This document shows, piece after piece, positions 31,783 to 45,012 of a DNA stretch of 64,000 nt. The DNA comes from Lithobates sylvaticus (Eukaryota; Chordata; Amphibia; Anura; Ranidae). The notes beneath the pieces were generated by a model. The model saw nothing but the letters and a program-made list of their open reading frames with translations, was not told the origin of the DNA and searched no databases. Where the stretch lies: positions 238,099,713 through 238,163,712 of the forward strand of contig CM053027.1 in assembly GCA_028564925.1 (NCBI GenBank). Reading direction: 5' to 3'. A program made the translations under genes and the position numbers. Every line of letters starts with the position of its first letter. The first letter of the stretch is position 1.

Positions 31783-33009
31783 TAACTTTTGCGGGAGGAT
31801 GCCCCCATGCATCGGCATATATAAATGGTGCATGTATGCCCATCATTAGAAGTGGGTGGATGAAGGGAGGTATTCTAATGGTGGGCATACCCACCAATCA
31901 ATCTCTTTTTTTCGTTCAGCCAAGAGGCTGCATGAAAAAAAAAAAGATTACAATATATGTCCAGTATGTTGCTGGACTTTGAATGGTTATACCAGAATGA
32001 TGCCTGCAGGTTTAGGTATCATCTTGGTATCATTCTTTTCAGCCAGTGATCGGCTTTCATGTAAAAGCAATTCTAGCGGGTAATTAGCCTCTAGACTGCT
32101 TTTACAAGCAGTGGGAGGGAATGTCCCCCCTCCCGGATATAAACCGCGCCATTGGGAAATTGGGAAAGCATTTTATCACACCAATCTTGGTGTGGTCAGA
32201 TGCTTTGAGGGCAGAGGAAAGATCTAGGGTCTAATAGACCCCAATTTTTTCAAAAAAAGAGTACCTGTCACTGCCTATTGCTATCATAGGGGATATTTAC
32301 ATTCCCTGAGATAACAATAAAATTCATAACAAAGAAAAAAAATGGAAGGAACAGTTTAAAAATAGAATAAAAAAGCTAAATAAATAAAAAAAAAAACAAA
32401 AAAAAAAAAAAAAAGCACCCCTGCCCCCCCTTCTCTTGCGCAAAGGCGTACACAAGCGTTGGTCTGGCGTCATATGTAAACAGCAATTGCAGCATGCATG
32501 TGAGGTATCACCGCGAAGGTCAGATCGAGGGCAGTAATTTTAGCAGTAGACCTCCTCCGTGAATCTAATGTGGTATCATGTAAAGGCTTTTAAAGGCTTT
32601 TAAAAATGTATGTAGTTTGTCGCCACTGCGTGTTTGTGCGCAATTTTAAAGCATGTCGTGTTTGGTATCCATGTACTCGGCCTAAGATCATATTTTTTAT
32701 TTCATCAAAAATTTGAGCAATATAGTGTGTTTTAGTGCATTAAAATAAAAAAAAAGTGTATTTTTTCCACAAAAAATGCGTTTGAAAAATCGCTGCGCAA
32801 ATACTGTGTGGAAAAAAAAAATGCAACACCCACCATTTTAATCTGTAGGGCCTTTGCTTTAACAATATATATAGTGTTTGGGGGTTCAACGTAATTTTCT
32901 TGCAAAAAAAAAATATGTTTTCATGTAAACAAAAAGTGTCAGAAAGGGCTTTGTCTTCAAGTGGTTAGAAGAGTGGGTGACGTGTGACATAGGCTCTAAA
33001 TGTTGTGCA

Positions 33010-34080
33010 TAAAATGCCAGGACAGTTCAAACCCCCCCCAAATGACCCCATTTTGGAAAGTAGACACCCCAAGCTATTTGCTGAGAGCAATGTTGAGCCC
33101 ATTAAATATTTTTTTTTTTTGTCCCAAGAGATTGAATAATGAAAAAAAAAAAATATATATATTTTTTTTACAAAAAGTTGTCACTAAATGATATATTGCT
33201 CAAACATGTCATGGGCATATGTGGAAATACACCCCAAAATACATTCTGTTGCTTCTCCTGAGTACGGGGATACCACATGTGTGGGACTTTTTGGGAGCCT
33301 AGCTGCGTACGGAACCCCAAAAACCAAGCACCGCCTTCAGGCTTTCTAAGGGAGTAATTTTTTTATTTCACTTCTCACTGCCAATCACAGTTTCGGAGGC
33401 CATGGAATGCCCAGATGGCATAAAACCCCCCAAAATGACCCCATTTTGGAAAGTAGACACCCCAAGCTATTTGCTGAGAGGTATTGTGAGTATTTTGCAG
33501 ATGTCGCTTTTTGTCACAAAGTTTTGAAAATTGAAAAAAAAAAAAAAAAAAATTTTTTTTTCTTTACTTTCTTCATTTTCAAAAACAAATGAGAGCTGTA
33601 AAATACTCACCATGCCTCTCAACAAATAGCTTGGGGTGTCTACTTTCCAAAATGGGTCATTTGGGGGGGTTTTGTGCTATTTTGGCATTTTATGGCCTTC
33701 GAAACTGTGATAGGTAGTGAGGAGTGAAATCAAAAATTTGCACCCTTAGAAATCCTGAAGGCGGTGCTTGGGTTTCGGGCGCCCGTACGCGGCTAGGCTC
33801 CCAAAAAGTCCCACACATGTGGTATCCCCATACTCAGGAGAAGCAGCAAAATGTATTTTGGGGTGCAATTCCACATATAACTATGGCATGTGTGAGCAAT
33901 ATATCATTTAGTGACAACTTTTTGAAGAAAAAAAAAATTATTTTTTATTTTTGTCTTTATTCAATCACTTGGGACTAAAAAAAAAAATATTCAATGGGCT
34001 CAACATGCCTCTCAGCAAATAGCTTGGGGTGTCTACTTTCCAAAATGGGGTCATTTGGGGGGGTTTTGTACTTCTCTGCC
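33010..34080. repeat. Large palindrome in piggyBac B
   Basis: Arms of about 520 bp around an A/T-rich centre near 33535-33560. The left arm carries CCATTTTGGAAAGTAGACAC and GAGTACGGGGATACCACATG, and the right arm holds their reverse complements. It is equivalent to 17880-19190 in copy A. Confidence 0.88.
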
Positions 34081-34548
34081 ATTTTAGCACCTCAAGAAAT
34101 GAAATAGGCAGTCATAAATTAAAAGCGGTGTAAATTCCAGAAAATGTACTCTAGTTTGTAGACGCTATAACTTTTGCGCAAACCAATCAATATACGCTTA
34201 TTGGCATTTTTTTTACTAAAGACATGTGGCTGAATACATTTTGGCCCAAATGTTTGACTAAAATTGAGTTTATTAGATTTTTTTTTATAACAAAAAGTAG
34301 AAAATCTCTTTTTTTTTCAAAATTTTCGCTCTTTTTCCGTTTATATCGCAAAAAATAAAAATCACAGAGGCAATCAAATACCATCAAAAGAAAGCTCTAT
34401 TTGTGGGAAGAAAAGGACGCAAATTTCGTTTCGTTACAAAATTGCATGACCGCACAATTACCAGTTAAAGTAGTGCAGTGCGAAATTGAAAAAATCCTCT
34501 GACCAATCTGGTCCTTAAGAAGGCTGACAATTGGTCCGGGGCTGAAGT

Positions 34549-35060
<512 letters not shown>

Positions 35061-35560
35061 NNNNNNNNNNNNNNNNNNNNNNNNNNNNNNNNNNNNNNNN
35101 NNNNNNNNNNNNNNNNNNNNNNNNNNNNNNNNNNNNNNNNNNNNNNNNNNNNNNNNNNNNNNNNNNNNNNNNNNNNNNNNNNNNNNNNNNNNNNNNNNNN
35201 NNNNNNNNNNNNNNNNNNNNNNNNNNNNNNNNNNNNNNNNNNNNNNNNNNNNNNNNNNNNNNNNNNNNNNNNNNNNNNNNNNNNNNNNNNNNNNNNNNNN
35301 NNNNNNNNNNNNNNNNNNNNNNNNNNNNNNNNNNNNNNNNNNNNNNNNNNNNNNNNNNNNNNNNNNNNNNNNNNNNNNNNNNNNNNNNNNNNNNNNNNNN
35401 NNNNNNNNNNNNNNNNNNNNNNNNNNNNNNNNNNNNNNNNNNNNNNNNNNNNNNNNNNNNNNNNNNNNNNNNNNNNNNNNNNNNNNNNNNNNNNNNNNNN
35501 NNNNNNNNNNNNNNNNNNNNNNNNNNNNNNNNNNNNNNNNNNNNNNNNNNNNNNNNNNNN
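35061..35560. other. Assembly gap of exactly 500 N
   Basis: 500 consecutive N, a typical scaffolder placeholder, so the true distance and the join are unknown. The contig on the right resumes about 165 bp inside the 5' end of piggyBac copy C. Confidence 1.
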
Positions 35561-36723
35561 GGGGCACTCATTCGTGGCCACCCCCTCGCGATCGCTCCCG
35601 GCCAATGAAATGCTTCCTCTGGCTCTGTATTGTAAACAGAGCTAGAGGAAGTGATGTAATCTCTCCTCGTGTCGGCCTTTTTGATCCGGCACCGAGGAGA
35701 GAAGACATCAAGTAAGTCTGCACAACACTACACTAACAGTAGAACACTCTAGGCACACTTTTCACCCCCAGCCCCCCCCAGCCCCCCCTTATCACCCCCC
35801 ACCCCCCTGCACCCCCCATCACAGTGACACCAAAGCAGTTTTTTTTTTTTTTACTGTTTACTGCATTGGTGCATTGTGACTGAAATAACTGTTAGGGCAG
35901 TTAGATTTAGCCCCCTTTAGGTCTAGGAACCCCCCCCCCCCTAATAAAGGTTTAACCCCGTGATCACCCCCCGTCACCAGTGTCACTAAGCGATCGTTTT
36001 TTTGATCGCTGTATTAGTGTTACAGGTGACGCTAGTTAGGGAGGTAGGTATTTAGGTTCGCCGCAGAGTTTTATAGCGTCAGGGACCCCCCATATACTAC
36101 CTACTAAAGGTTTTAACCCCCTGATTGCCCCCTAGTTAACCCTTTCACCAATGATCACCATATAACTGTTACGGGTGACGCTGGTCAGTTAGTTTATTTT
36201 TTATAGTTTCAGGGCACCCGCCGTTTATTACCTAATAAAGGTTTAACCCCCTGATCGCCCTGCGGGTGATACAAGTAAGGTTTTAGAGTCAAATAGGGTC
36301 TGCGTCGCCCCAGGCAGCGTTGGGTTAGTGCCAGTACCGCTAACACCCACGCATGCAGCATACACCTCCCTTAGTGGTATAGTATCTGAACAGATCGATA
36401 TCTGATCTGATCAGATCTATACTAGGGTCCCCAGCAGTTTAGGGTTCCCAAAAACGCAGTGTTAGCGGGATCAGCCCAGATACCTGCTAGCACCTGCGTT
36501 TAGCCCCTCCGCCCAGCCCAGCCCACCCAAGTGCAGTATCGATCGATCACTGTCACTTACAAAACACTAAGCACACATAACTGCAGCGTTCGCAGAGTCA
36601 GGCCTGATCCCTGCGATCGCTAACAGTTTTTTTTTTGGTAGCGTTTTGATTCAGTCACTAACAGCCTAGGAGCTTTTTTTTCCTGTGAGTCTCACTAGTG
36701 TACTACTAAATTTAGAGCCCAAA

Positions 36724-38681
36724 ATGGCTAATCGAAAGTTCACTAGTAAACAGGCCTACACGTTTCTGAGCATGACAGATAGTGAAGAGGAGGTCACTCA
36801 TCTGTCAGAATCAGGCTCAGAATACGATCCTGTAGACGACAGCGGCTCCATGACAGATAGCGGAGTTGTGGTCCCTGCTAAAGGTCAGGCGTACCAGACC
36901 CCAAACTCCTTCTTCTGTTGAGGTGCAAGAACCGCAGGTCGCTCGTAGGAAGCAGAGACGTACTTGAGCCACTATTCCTTCTGGTGAACTGGCAAGCACC
37001 AGCGGCCTAGTACACCCTGGACGTACATCCAGCACTGCAGTATCACGTGGTGACGTGGCGAGTCCCATAAGTGCAGTTCAAGCTGGCGAGGTGGCAAGCA
37101 CAAGTAGTGTCCCGCTGCCACCAAGAAGAAGACAAAGACAGGCGCGTCGTGCCCATAGTGCCCTTCCTGCTGCATTCGCCAATCCTGATTGGGTGCCCAC
37201 CACTTCTGCAGCACCCGTACTTCCCCCATTCACTGGCCAACCCGGCATTCAGGTGGAAACAGACGATTTTACGTCACTTGATTTTTTTTCGCTGTTTTTC
37301 ACCGAAGATCTCTATAGATCTATTGTGGACCAAAGCAATTTTTACGCTGGTCAATACATCGCCGCTTATCCCCAGTCCTCCCTTGCCAGAGATTGGAGAC
37401 CAATTACGGTCCCCGAATTTAAGCTCTTTCTGGGCCTTTCCCTTGACATGGGCGTAGTTAAAATGGGTATGTTGCGTTCATATTGGTCCACTGAGCCAAT
37501 GTACCATATGCCCGTGTTCTCTGCTTCCATGTCCAGGGCACGATACGAGATGATTTTGCGGTTCATGCACTTCAAATGACAATGAACTCTGTCGTCCTCG
37601 TGGAGACCCTGCATACGATCGGCTCTACAAAATTCGGCCCCTCATAAACCATTTCAACCAACGTTTTGCAGACTTGTTTACTCCCGATCAAGTTGTCTGC
37701 GTTGATGAGTCCCTGATTACGTTTTCTGGCCGCTTGTCATTCAAACAGTACCTTCCCAGCAAGCGTGCCAGATACGGGGTCAAGATGTATAAGCTCTGTG
37801 ACAGGGCCACAGGCTATACATGTAGTTTTATGGTTTATGAGGGCAAAGATAGCCACGTAGAGCCGACAAACTGCCCTGACTACATAGGGAGCGCTGGCAA
37901 GATTGTGTGGGACTTGGTGTCACCCTTATTCGGAAAGGGGTACCACTTGTACGTGGACAATTATTACACAAGCTTGCCACTGTTTAGTCATTTGTTTGAT
38001 CAGCAGATTGGAGCATGTGGTACCGTGCGACCTAATCGCCGGGGCTTTCCCCAGCGGCTTGTAGATTCCCGTCTTAGGCTGGGGGAGAGAGCCTGCTTGA
38101 AGTGTAATAACTTGCTCGCTATGAAGTGGAGGGATAATAAGAATGTTTTCGTTCTTACCTCCCTTCATGCAGACACGACGGTCCAAATTACTACGGCGAC
38201 TGGTGTTGTGGAGAAACCCCTCTGTGTCCACGAATATAACCAAAATATGGGAGGGGTGGACCTCAACGACCAGTTGTTGGTGCCATACCTAATTGCCCGT
38301 AAGGCTAGACGCTGGTACAAAAAAGTGTCTATTTATTTATTTCAATTGGCTTTGCTGAACGCTCATGTGCTATACAGAGCTTCAGGATGGACTGGATCCT
38401 TCCTTAAATTCCAGGAAGAGGTCATCGGAGCCCTTCTGCATCCAGTCTGTGCTCCACCTCCCCTTCCCCAACCAAATGCAGTAAGCCGGCTGCATGAGCG
38501 GCATTATCCTTATGCCCTCCAGCGTACCCCTACCCAACGAGCCCCCCAAAGAAAATGTTGTGTCTGCAGAAAGCGCGGATATAGGCGTGACGCCCGCTAT
38601 TATTGTCCCCGCTGTCCTGACAATCCTGGTCTTTGCATTGGTGAATGTTTTGAACGCTACCATTCACTAGTTGAGTATTAG
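36724..38681 (+). pseudogene. piggyBac transposase (PGBD-like), frameshifted
   Basis: About 650 codons in the ancestral gene, starting at ATG 36724 (AAAATGG context). An acidic N-terminal region (TDSEEE, SESGSEYD) leads into the DDE_Tnp_1_7 domain. The three catalytic aspartates are present: VCVDES (37704-37706), LYVDNYYTS (37956-37958) and GGVDLNDQ (38259-38261). A C-terminal cysteine-rich zinc domain (CCVCRKRG, YYCPRCP, LCIGECFERYH) ends at TAG 38679-38681. Lesions seen: a frameshift near 36893, an in-frame TGA near 36965, and one extra A near 37568-37570 (CTTCAAATGAC). The family excises precisely from TTAA. The last 336 codons are open. Copies A and B show no transposase sequence, so this is the only one in view. 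Confidence 0.93.
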
Positions 38682-39001
38682 CGTAGGGTACAGCATTGCA
38701 CAGACTAGGCACACGTTCACAGGGTCTCAAGAATGCCATTGCATTTTGAGGCCAAAACCGCTGGAACCGTTACAACAGTTCCGTTAGAACTGTTACAGTT
38801 ACAAAAAAAAAGTGTAAAATAAATAAAAATAAAAAGCAAAAAATAAAAAAAACAAAAAAATATATAAAATAAAAAAAACAAAAATAGTTGTTTTATTGTT
38901 CTCTTTCTCTCTATTCTCTCTCTATTGTTCTTCTCTTTTTTTACTGTATTCTATTCTGCAATGTTTTATTGTGTTTTATTGTTAACCATTTTTTTGTTTT
39001 C

Positions 39002-39900
39002 AGGTACGCCATTCAGTTGCAGCGCGGATTTATCTATCTTGACAGCAACAGCGTTTGCTCCCACGATACACAAAGCCGTGACTCCAACGCTGTAGGAGGT
39101 GATTTCACCACCACAGTTAAAAAAAAAAGAGCATATATGCCGAAGCATGGGGGCAGCAGGGGTGGAGGAGCGATTGGCTCCTAATGCCGTGTACATACGG
39201 TCGAAATTCCGACGGCGGCTTGCCCGTGGAAAAGTCCGACCGTGTGTACGCGGCATAACTTTTTTGCGGGAGGATGCCCCCATGCTTCGGCATATATATA
39301 TTTTAGGCACAGGTTGCGTTTAAAAAATTTTTTTTATTTTTTACAGTTTTTTTTTGTATTTGCTTTGCAGGTATGGTAAGTCTTACTGTTATACTGTAAT
39401 GTTACTTTGTTTTATTGTTAACCATAATTTGCTTAGCAGGTATGCCATTCAGCTGCAGCGCGGATTTATTTATCTTGACAGCAACAGCGTTTGCTCCCAC
39501 GATACATAAAGCCGTGACTCCGGTGCTGTCGGAGGTGATTTCACCACCAAAGTTAAAAAAAAGAGCATATATGCTGAAGCATGGGGGCAGCAGGGGCGGA
39601 GGAGCGATTTGCTCCTACCTTTTGCGGGAGGATGCCCCCATGCTTCGGCATATATATATTTTAGGCACAGGTTGCGTTAAAAAATGTTTTATTTTTTACT
39701 ATTTTTTTTTTGTGTTTGCTTTGCAGGTATGGTAAATCTTACTGTTATACTGTAATGTTACTTTGTTTTATTGTTAACCATAATTTGCTTAGCAGGTACG
39801 CCATTCAGCTGCAGCGCGGATTTATTTATCTTGACAGCAACATCGTTTTCTCCCATGATACATAAATCTGTGACTCCAGCGCTGTTGGTGGTGATTTCAC
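39002..39900. repeat. ~360-430-bp tandem units with hairpins in piggyBac C
   Basis: CGCCATTCAGTTGCAGCGCGG or TGCCATTCAGCTGCAGCGCGG recurs at about 39006, 39441 and 39800, each followed by TTGACAGCAAC and GTGATTTCACCACC. The first two units end in a strong hairpin, GCATATATGCCGAAGCATGG to CCATGCTTCGGCATATATAT. The first is longer because a MITE sits in its hairpin loop. The counterpart in arm A is about 20540-21060. Confidence 0.85.
39185..39255. mobile_element. 71-bp Harbinger micro-MITE with TAA duplication
   Basis: TGCCGTGTACATACGGTCG opens and CCGACCGTGTGTACGCGGCA closes the element. It is flanked by TAA at 39182-39184 and 39256-39258. Compared with the 44-bp element at 31739 it has a longer centre (GGCGGCTTGCCCGTGG). 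Confidence 0.85.
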
Positions 39901-41408
39901 CACCACAGTTAAAAACAAAATGGTGCATGTATGCCCATCATTAGAAGTGGGTGGATGAAGGGAGGTATTCTAATGGTGGGCATACCCACCGATCAATCTC
40001 TTTTTTTCGTTCAGCCTACAGGCTGCATGAAAAAAAAGATTACCATATATGCCAAACAAGGACCAGCAACGTACTGGTATGTTGCTGGACTTTGAGTGGT
40101 TATACCAGAATGATGCCGGCGGGTTTAGGTAATATCTTGGTATCATTCTTTTCAGCCAGCGGTCGGCTTTCATGTAAAAGCAATCCTAGTGGCTAATTAG
40201 CCTCTAGACTGCTTTTACAAGCAGTAGGAGGGAATGCCCCCCTCTCCCACCGTCTTCCATGGTTTTCTCTGGCTCTCCTGTCCCAACAGGGAACCTGAGA
40301 ATGCAGCCGGTGGTTCCGCCAGCTGGCCATAGAGCTGATCAGAGACCAGAACGGCTCCAATCATCTCTATGGCCTAAGAAACCGGAAGCTACGAGCATTT
40401 CATGACTTAGATTTCGCCGGATATAAACAGCGCCATTGGGAAATTGGGAAAGTATTTTATCACACCGATCTTGGTGTGGTCAGATGCTTTGAGGGCCGAG
40501 GAGAGATCTAGGGTCTAATGGACCCCATTTTTTTCAAAAAAGAGTACCTGTCACTACCTATTGCTATCATAGGGGATATTTACATTCCCTGAGATAACAA
40601 TAAAAATGATAAAAAAATATATAAATTAAAGGAACAGTTTAAAAATAAAATAAAAAAGCAAAATAAATAATAAAAAATAAAAATAAAAAGCACCCCTGTC
40701 CCCCCCCTGCTCTCGCGCAAAGGCGAACGCAAGCGTCGGTCTGGCGTCATATGTAAACAGCAATTGCACCATGCATGTGAGGTATCACTGCGAAGGTCAG
40801 ATCGAGGGCAGTAATTTTAGCAGTAGACCTCCTCCGTAAATCTAAAGTGGTAACCTGTAAAGGCGTTTAAATGCTTTTAAAAATGTATGTAGTGTGTCAC
40901 CGCTGCACGTTTCTGCCCAATTTTAAAGCATGTCGTGTTTGGTATCCATTTACTCGGCCTAAGATCTTATTTTTTATTTCATCAAATATTTGGGCAAGAT
41001 AGTGTGTTTGAGTGCATTAAAATTTAAAAAAAGTGTTTTTTTTCCAAAAAAAAAAATTCGTTTGAAAAATCGCTGCGCAAATACTTAGTGAAAAAAAAAA
41101 AAAACACCCACCATTTTAATCTGTAGGGCCTTTGCTGTTAAAAAAAAATATATATTGTTTGGGGGTGCTTGGTTTTCGGGGTCCTGTACTAGGCTCCCAA
41201 AAAGTCCCACACATGTGGTATCACCGTAATCAGGAGAAGCAGCTAAATTAATTTTGGGGTGTAATTCCACATATGCCCATAGCATGTGTGAGAAATATAT
41301 CATTTAGTGACAACTTTTTGTAAACATTTATTTTTTTTGTCATTATTCAATCACTTGGGACAAAAAAATAAAATATTCAATGGGCTCAACATGCCCTTAG
41401 CAATTTCC

Positions 41409-41875
41409 TAAAGCCTCATACACACGATCGGACCGTGGACCAACTTTCCCGTGGATTTTGGTCCAAAGGGCGTTGGCCCCTAAGTTGGTATTGCATACAC
41501 ACGATCGGACTTTTTAGGCAACAAACATGAACGTAGTGACGTTTCAACGTACTGACGGCACTTCAAAAGAGGACGTTCGAATACTCCAGCGCCACCTTTG
41601 GTCAACTTCTATATTGTTGTCTGATCTTTTGCATTGGTTCTGAGCATGCGTGTTTGTACTTTGTACAAAAGTCTGTTGGTTTTGTGTACACACGGTCGGA
41701 CTTTGGTCCATCGGACTTTTGTTGGCAGAAAGTTGGTCCGTTCGCACAGCCAACAAAAGTCGATGAAACCTGGAAAAAGTTGGTCGATGGAGCGTACACA
41801 CGGTCGGATGTTGGTCCAAACCAGCTAATTTGCATGTTGGATGTCAAAAAGTCTGATCGTGTGTACGGGCCTTTA
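41409..41875. mobile_element. Harbinger-type MITE inside piggyBac C
   Basis: A 467-bp mirror copy of 17359-17827, with ends TAAAGCCTCATACACACGATC and CGATC-type TGTGTACGGGCCTTTA. It differs from the arm A copy by a few bases only. Confidence 0.85.
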
Positions 41876-42398
41876 GGGTGTCTACTTTCCAAAATGGGGT
41901 CATTTGGGGGGGGGGGGGGGTTTGTACTGCCCTGCCATTTTAGCACCTCAGGAAATGAGACAGGCAGTCATAAACTAAAAGCTGCGTAAATTCCAGAAAA
42001 TGTACCCTAGTTTGTAGACGCTATAACTTTTGTGCAAACCAATAAATATACGCTTATTACATTTTTTTTTACCAAAGACATGTGGCTGAATACATTTTGG
42101 CTTAAAAGTATGACTAAAATTGAGTTTATTGGATTTTTCTTATAACAAAAAGTAGAAAATATCATTTTTTTTTCAAAATCTTCGGTCTCTTTCCGTTTAT
42201 AGCGCAAAAAAATAAAAATCGCAGAGGCAATCAAATACCATCAAAAGAAAGCTCTATTTGTGGGAAGAAAAGGACGCAAATTTGTTTGGGTACAACATTG
42301 CATGACCGCGTAATTACCAGTTAAACCAGTGCAGTGCGAAATTGTAAAAAGTCCTCTGGTCTTAAGGCTGCAAAATGGTTCGGTCTGAAAGTGGTTAA

Positions 42399-42688
42399 AG
42401 GAATATTTCACTTTTTTTTTTCACTTTAAGTGTCATTAAAATCAGTGCTCCCGAAAAAACAGACGTTTTTAAAAAAAAAATGTTGCATTGATCCATGTCC
42501 CCTGGGGCAGGAGCCGGGTCCCCAAACCATTTCTAGGACAATAACTTGCATATTAGCCTTTACAATTAGCACTTTTGATTTTGAATGTTTGAGTCCCATA
42601 GACTTTAATGGGGTTCTAAAGTTTGCGCAAATTTTCGGTCCGTTCGCAGGTTCTGGTGCGAACCGAACTGGGGGTGTTCGGCCCATCC
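42399..42688 (-). repeat. GAACCGAAC-type interspersed repeat, copy in arm C
   Basis: Follows piggyBac C directly after TTAA and ends at GTTCGGCCCATCCCTA. Same boundaries as the arm A copy. Confidence 0.85.
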
Positions 42689-42689
42689 C

Positions 42690-42920
42690 TACTTGCCACC
42701 AGTCGCCTGTCACCAGGTGCAGTGTGTCAGTTGCAATCATCGCCTGCATAGTGTAATTTGCCACCATCGCCTGCCACCAGATGCAGCTTGTCACTTGCCA
42801 GCATCGCCTGCCACCAGATGCAATGTGTCAGTTGCAACCGTCACTTGCCACCCGTTGCCTGCCACCAGATGCAGTGTGTCACTTGCCACCAGTCGCTTGT
42901 CACCAGATGCAGCGTGCAGA
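42690..42920. repeat. Short minisatellite (CATCTGGTGGCA type), arm C
   Basis: The reverse complement of 16312-16545, with words GCCACCAGATGCAG and GTCACTTGCCACC. Confidence 0.85.
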
Positions 42921-43061
42921 TGCACATTAAATCACAGCATAAGGGCAGGCCATTGCTCTCCTGAAAGACTCTTAGAAAACAAGGTACCTGTACATCTAAC
43001 TTGAATTTTCCCAAAACGTCTTTCAGGACAGCACCTGAGAGGATAAACAAGACTTACCCAA

Positions 43062-43247
43062 CTAGGGAGCTTTGAAAAATCTTGTGACCAAAGGCTCTGA
43101 AGAGATTGATCTTTCCAAAATCAATACCAAGGCAGCAACTTGCACCTTAAGTGCCAGACCCTTATCGCTTTCCTGCAAAAACTCTAACACAGATGCAGAA
43201 TTTTTCAGGGCTCGGGTTGTCAAACACCAGTGCCGGGACAAGGTCAT
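43062..43247 (-). mobile_element. DIRS-like retroelement fossil fragment (arm C)
   Basis: The mirror copy of 15986-16171; same reading, same limits, old and broken. Confidence 0.5.
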
Positions 43248-43866
43248 TCAGCGCCCAGGGCGAACATGCCATACTGCGCCCCCCCCCCGGGTTGTGCATG
43301 GGTTAAATGCTCATTAATGCTTAGTACAAATGATGAGAACATTGGATGAAAACAATGGCATTTGGAGCGATTGTCTGATAATCTGATCAATAGTAAACAG
43401 CTTTCAAGACCTGATTACGCCAGTTCATGTGAAAATATCACAAAATAAGCACCAAAAATTATTGTAGGAGAAGAAAAAGGTTGCCAGTAAAAAATGTGTT
43501 TCGCCAGTAAATTTCCCATGTTTTGTCAGTAAAAAATTCTGCGGGAGGTTGGCAACCCTGGTTTCTGGTCTGAATTCAGCCAAAATTTAAGACTAAAATC
43601 AGACCTAAAATGGAGAACAGAGCCGCTCCATACAGCAGTGCGAACCCAACCGTTAGATTCATCCATCCACACATAAGAGATAGATGCATACATCACCTTT
43701 ACCGAGACATATTCTGTCAGTGGGGACTCTCTGTTAGAATACATTGATCAACACTGCAGGTGATTGGCTGCAAGCTGCTGGTCGAACAAGGTTTTCCAGC
43801 AGTCCCATTCTACATAAACTGATCTGATGGGGCAGATTTTAACAGGCAAGGCCACACATAGATCAA
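43248..43866. other. Unassigned sequence in arm C
   Basis: The mirror of 15366-15985. No gene seen. Confidence 0.4.
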
Positions 43867-43884
43867 AATTCAGCTGGTTCCAAG

Positions 43885-44205
43885 ACATAACCTGACCCTG
43901 TGACGGATATCTGGTGGTTCCCACTCCAGGGTGACAGCATGATCCCTTTTGGGGCACCCGGGAGTCTGGGATCTCCTGGACTTCTCCTATACCTGACTCT
44001 TTAAGACGCTATATAGGGCCATATACAGGGATGGAGCCTTCCTGTACCCCCTTCATTCAAGAGTTATGACTGGTTATGTATTATTGCTTCATGTAAACAG
44101 ATCTTACTATCTGTGACACCACATCCCTTGAATGTGAATGTGATTATATACGTGTACTTACATGCCTGTTAATGTTCTGTTATTGCAAAATTTTTAAAAA
44201 TTATT
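43885..44205 (+). repeat. L1 3'-end fragment, arm C copy
   Basis: The counterpart of 15016-15347. The inner target repeat (CAAAATTCAGCTGGTTCC, about 43864-43881) is kept; the outer one is missing because another L1 3' end follows at once. Confidence 0.8.
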
Positions 44206-44210
44206 TTTGG

Positions 44211-44301
44211 TTTTTTTTTTTTTTTCAATAGGAACAGGGCCCACATGGACCAACAGGTAACAGAGTGTATCAGCATGTACAGTACATACAATGATCAAAC
44301 C
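44211..44301 (-). repeat. Short L1 3' end (about 90 bp) with its own poly(A)
   Basis: Poly(T) 44211-44225 (poly(A) on the minus strand), then sequence matching the last ~75 bp of both L1 copies (GGAACAGGGCCCACATGGAC). It lies directly downstream (minus strand) of the poly(A) of the long L1, giving two 3' ends in tandem. Confidence 0.85.
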
Positions 44302-45012
44302 TTCTTTTTTTTTTTTTTTTCATAAGAACAGGGCCCACATGGACCAACAGATAACAGAGGCAACATACAGTACATCCAATGATCAACCAACGGAAAATAC
44401 AAAAGCACAACATCTTATTCCACCCTACGCCTTTCCTGTGTATTGAGGTGATGTGGCTTCCCTAATGTTATGTCAAGACTTAGTATTTGCCCTCCTTCAA
44501 GTGTACATATCTTGTGTTGTGTTTGGGGTGTCTTAGGAATTCTTAAGCGAATTGGGGAGTTGAAATTCAAGTCTCTCTATACGTGACCTGAGTTGTCTGG
44601 TATTGTATGTTATCTATTTGAGTATTTGCGGCCCTACGGGGCCCGTCCTTCGTTTCCCTTTTTCCTTATCATACATATGCACACATGCACACATATATAA
44701 ATCTACATATATACAGAGCTCCCCCCCCGCCACCCCCCGCCCCGGGTCCCCCTAAAAAAGGGGGGCCTCCGTGGCGAGAGGCGGCGGGGGGGAGGAAGAG
44801 AGAAATTAGAAACAGTTGAGGATAGGATAGTGAGAGAAAGAGGGGGGGTGGAAAGGGGGGGGGGGGGGGGGGAGGTGGGGGGGGGGGAGCCCCCGCGGAC
44901 ATGGAGCATCTATCGTACAAGTAACAAACTTTATGTACTGCATGGTACGCTGCCTCAAACAGAGTGTGGCCATTTCAGTGACTATCTCGTACTATGAAGT
45001 TATAATTAATGA

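Larger units (their letters stand above)
29462..34548 (+). mobile_element. piggyBac element copy B, internally deleted (non-autonomous)
   Basis: Begins at TTAA 29462-29465 with the terminal repeat CCACTTGCCGACCG, then a subterminal hairpin GAATGGCACGTACAGG/CCTGTACGTGCCATTC. It matches copy C on both sides of the transposase gene but jumps at about 31365 from the 5' leader (TGTGAATCTCA) straight to the A-rich 3' flank, losing some 2.1 kb including all transposase sequence. The right end is about 34548 (CTGAAGTG); a clean TTAA is not visible there. It contains a 351-bp tandem repeat, a 44-bp MITE and a large palindrome. Confidence 0.85.
35561..42398 (+). mobile_element. piggyBac element copy C (carries the transposase gene; 5' tip in the gap)
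   Basis: The left part matches copy B from about 29625. The transposase gene is at 36724-38681, followed by 3.7 kb of hairpin-rich 3' sequence ending CGGTCTGAAAGTGG and TTAA (42395-42398). With the hidden 5' tip the element is about 7 kb, long for piggyBac. It holds a 71-bp MITE (39185-39255) and a 467-bp MITE (41409-41875). The large palindrome found in A and B is mostly missing at about 41160. Confidence 0.88.
39365..44210 (-). repeat. Inverted segmental duplication, arm C
   Basis: The reverse complement of 15016-21060 at about 99% by eye, crossing the piggyBac 3' end, the GAACCGAAC repeat, the CATCTGGTGGCA minisatellite, the DIRS scrap and the L1 3' fragment. It lacks about 1.2 kb of palindrome. 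The outer end is a poly(T) that starts a minus-strand L1. Confidence 0.88.
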
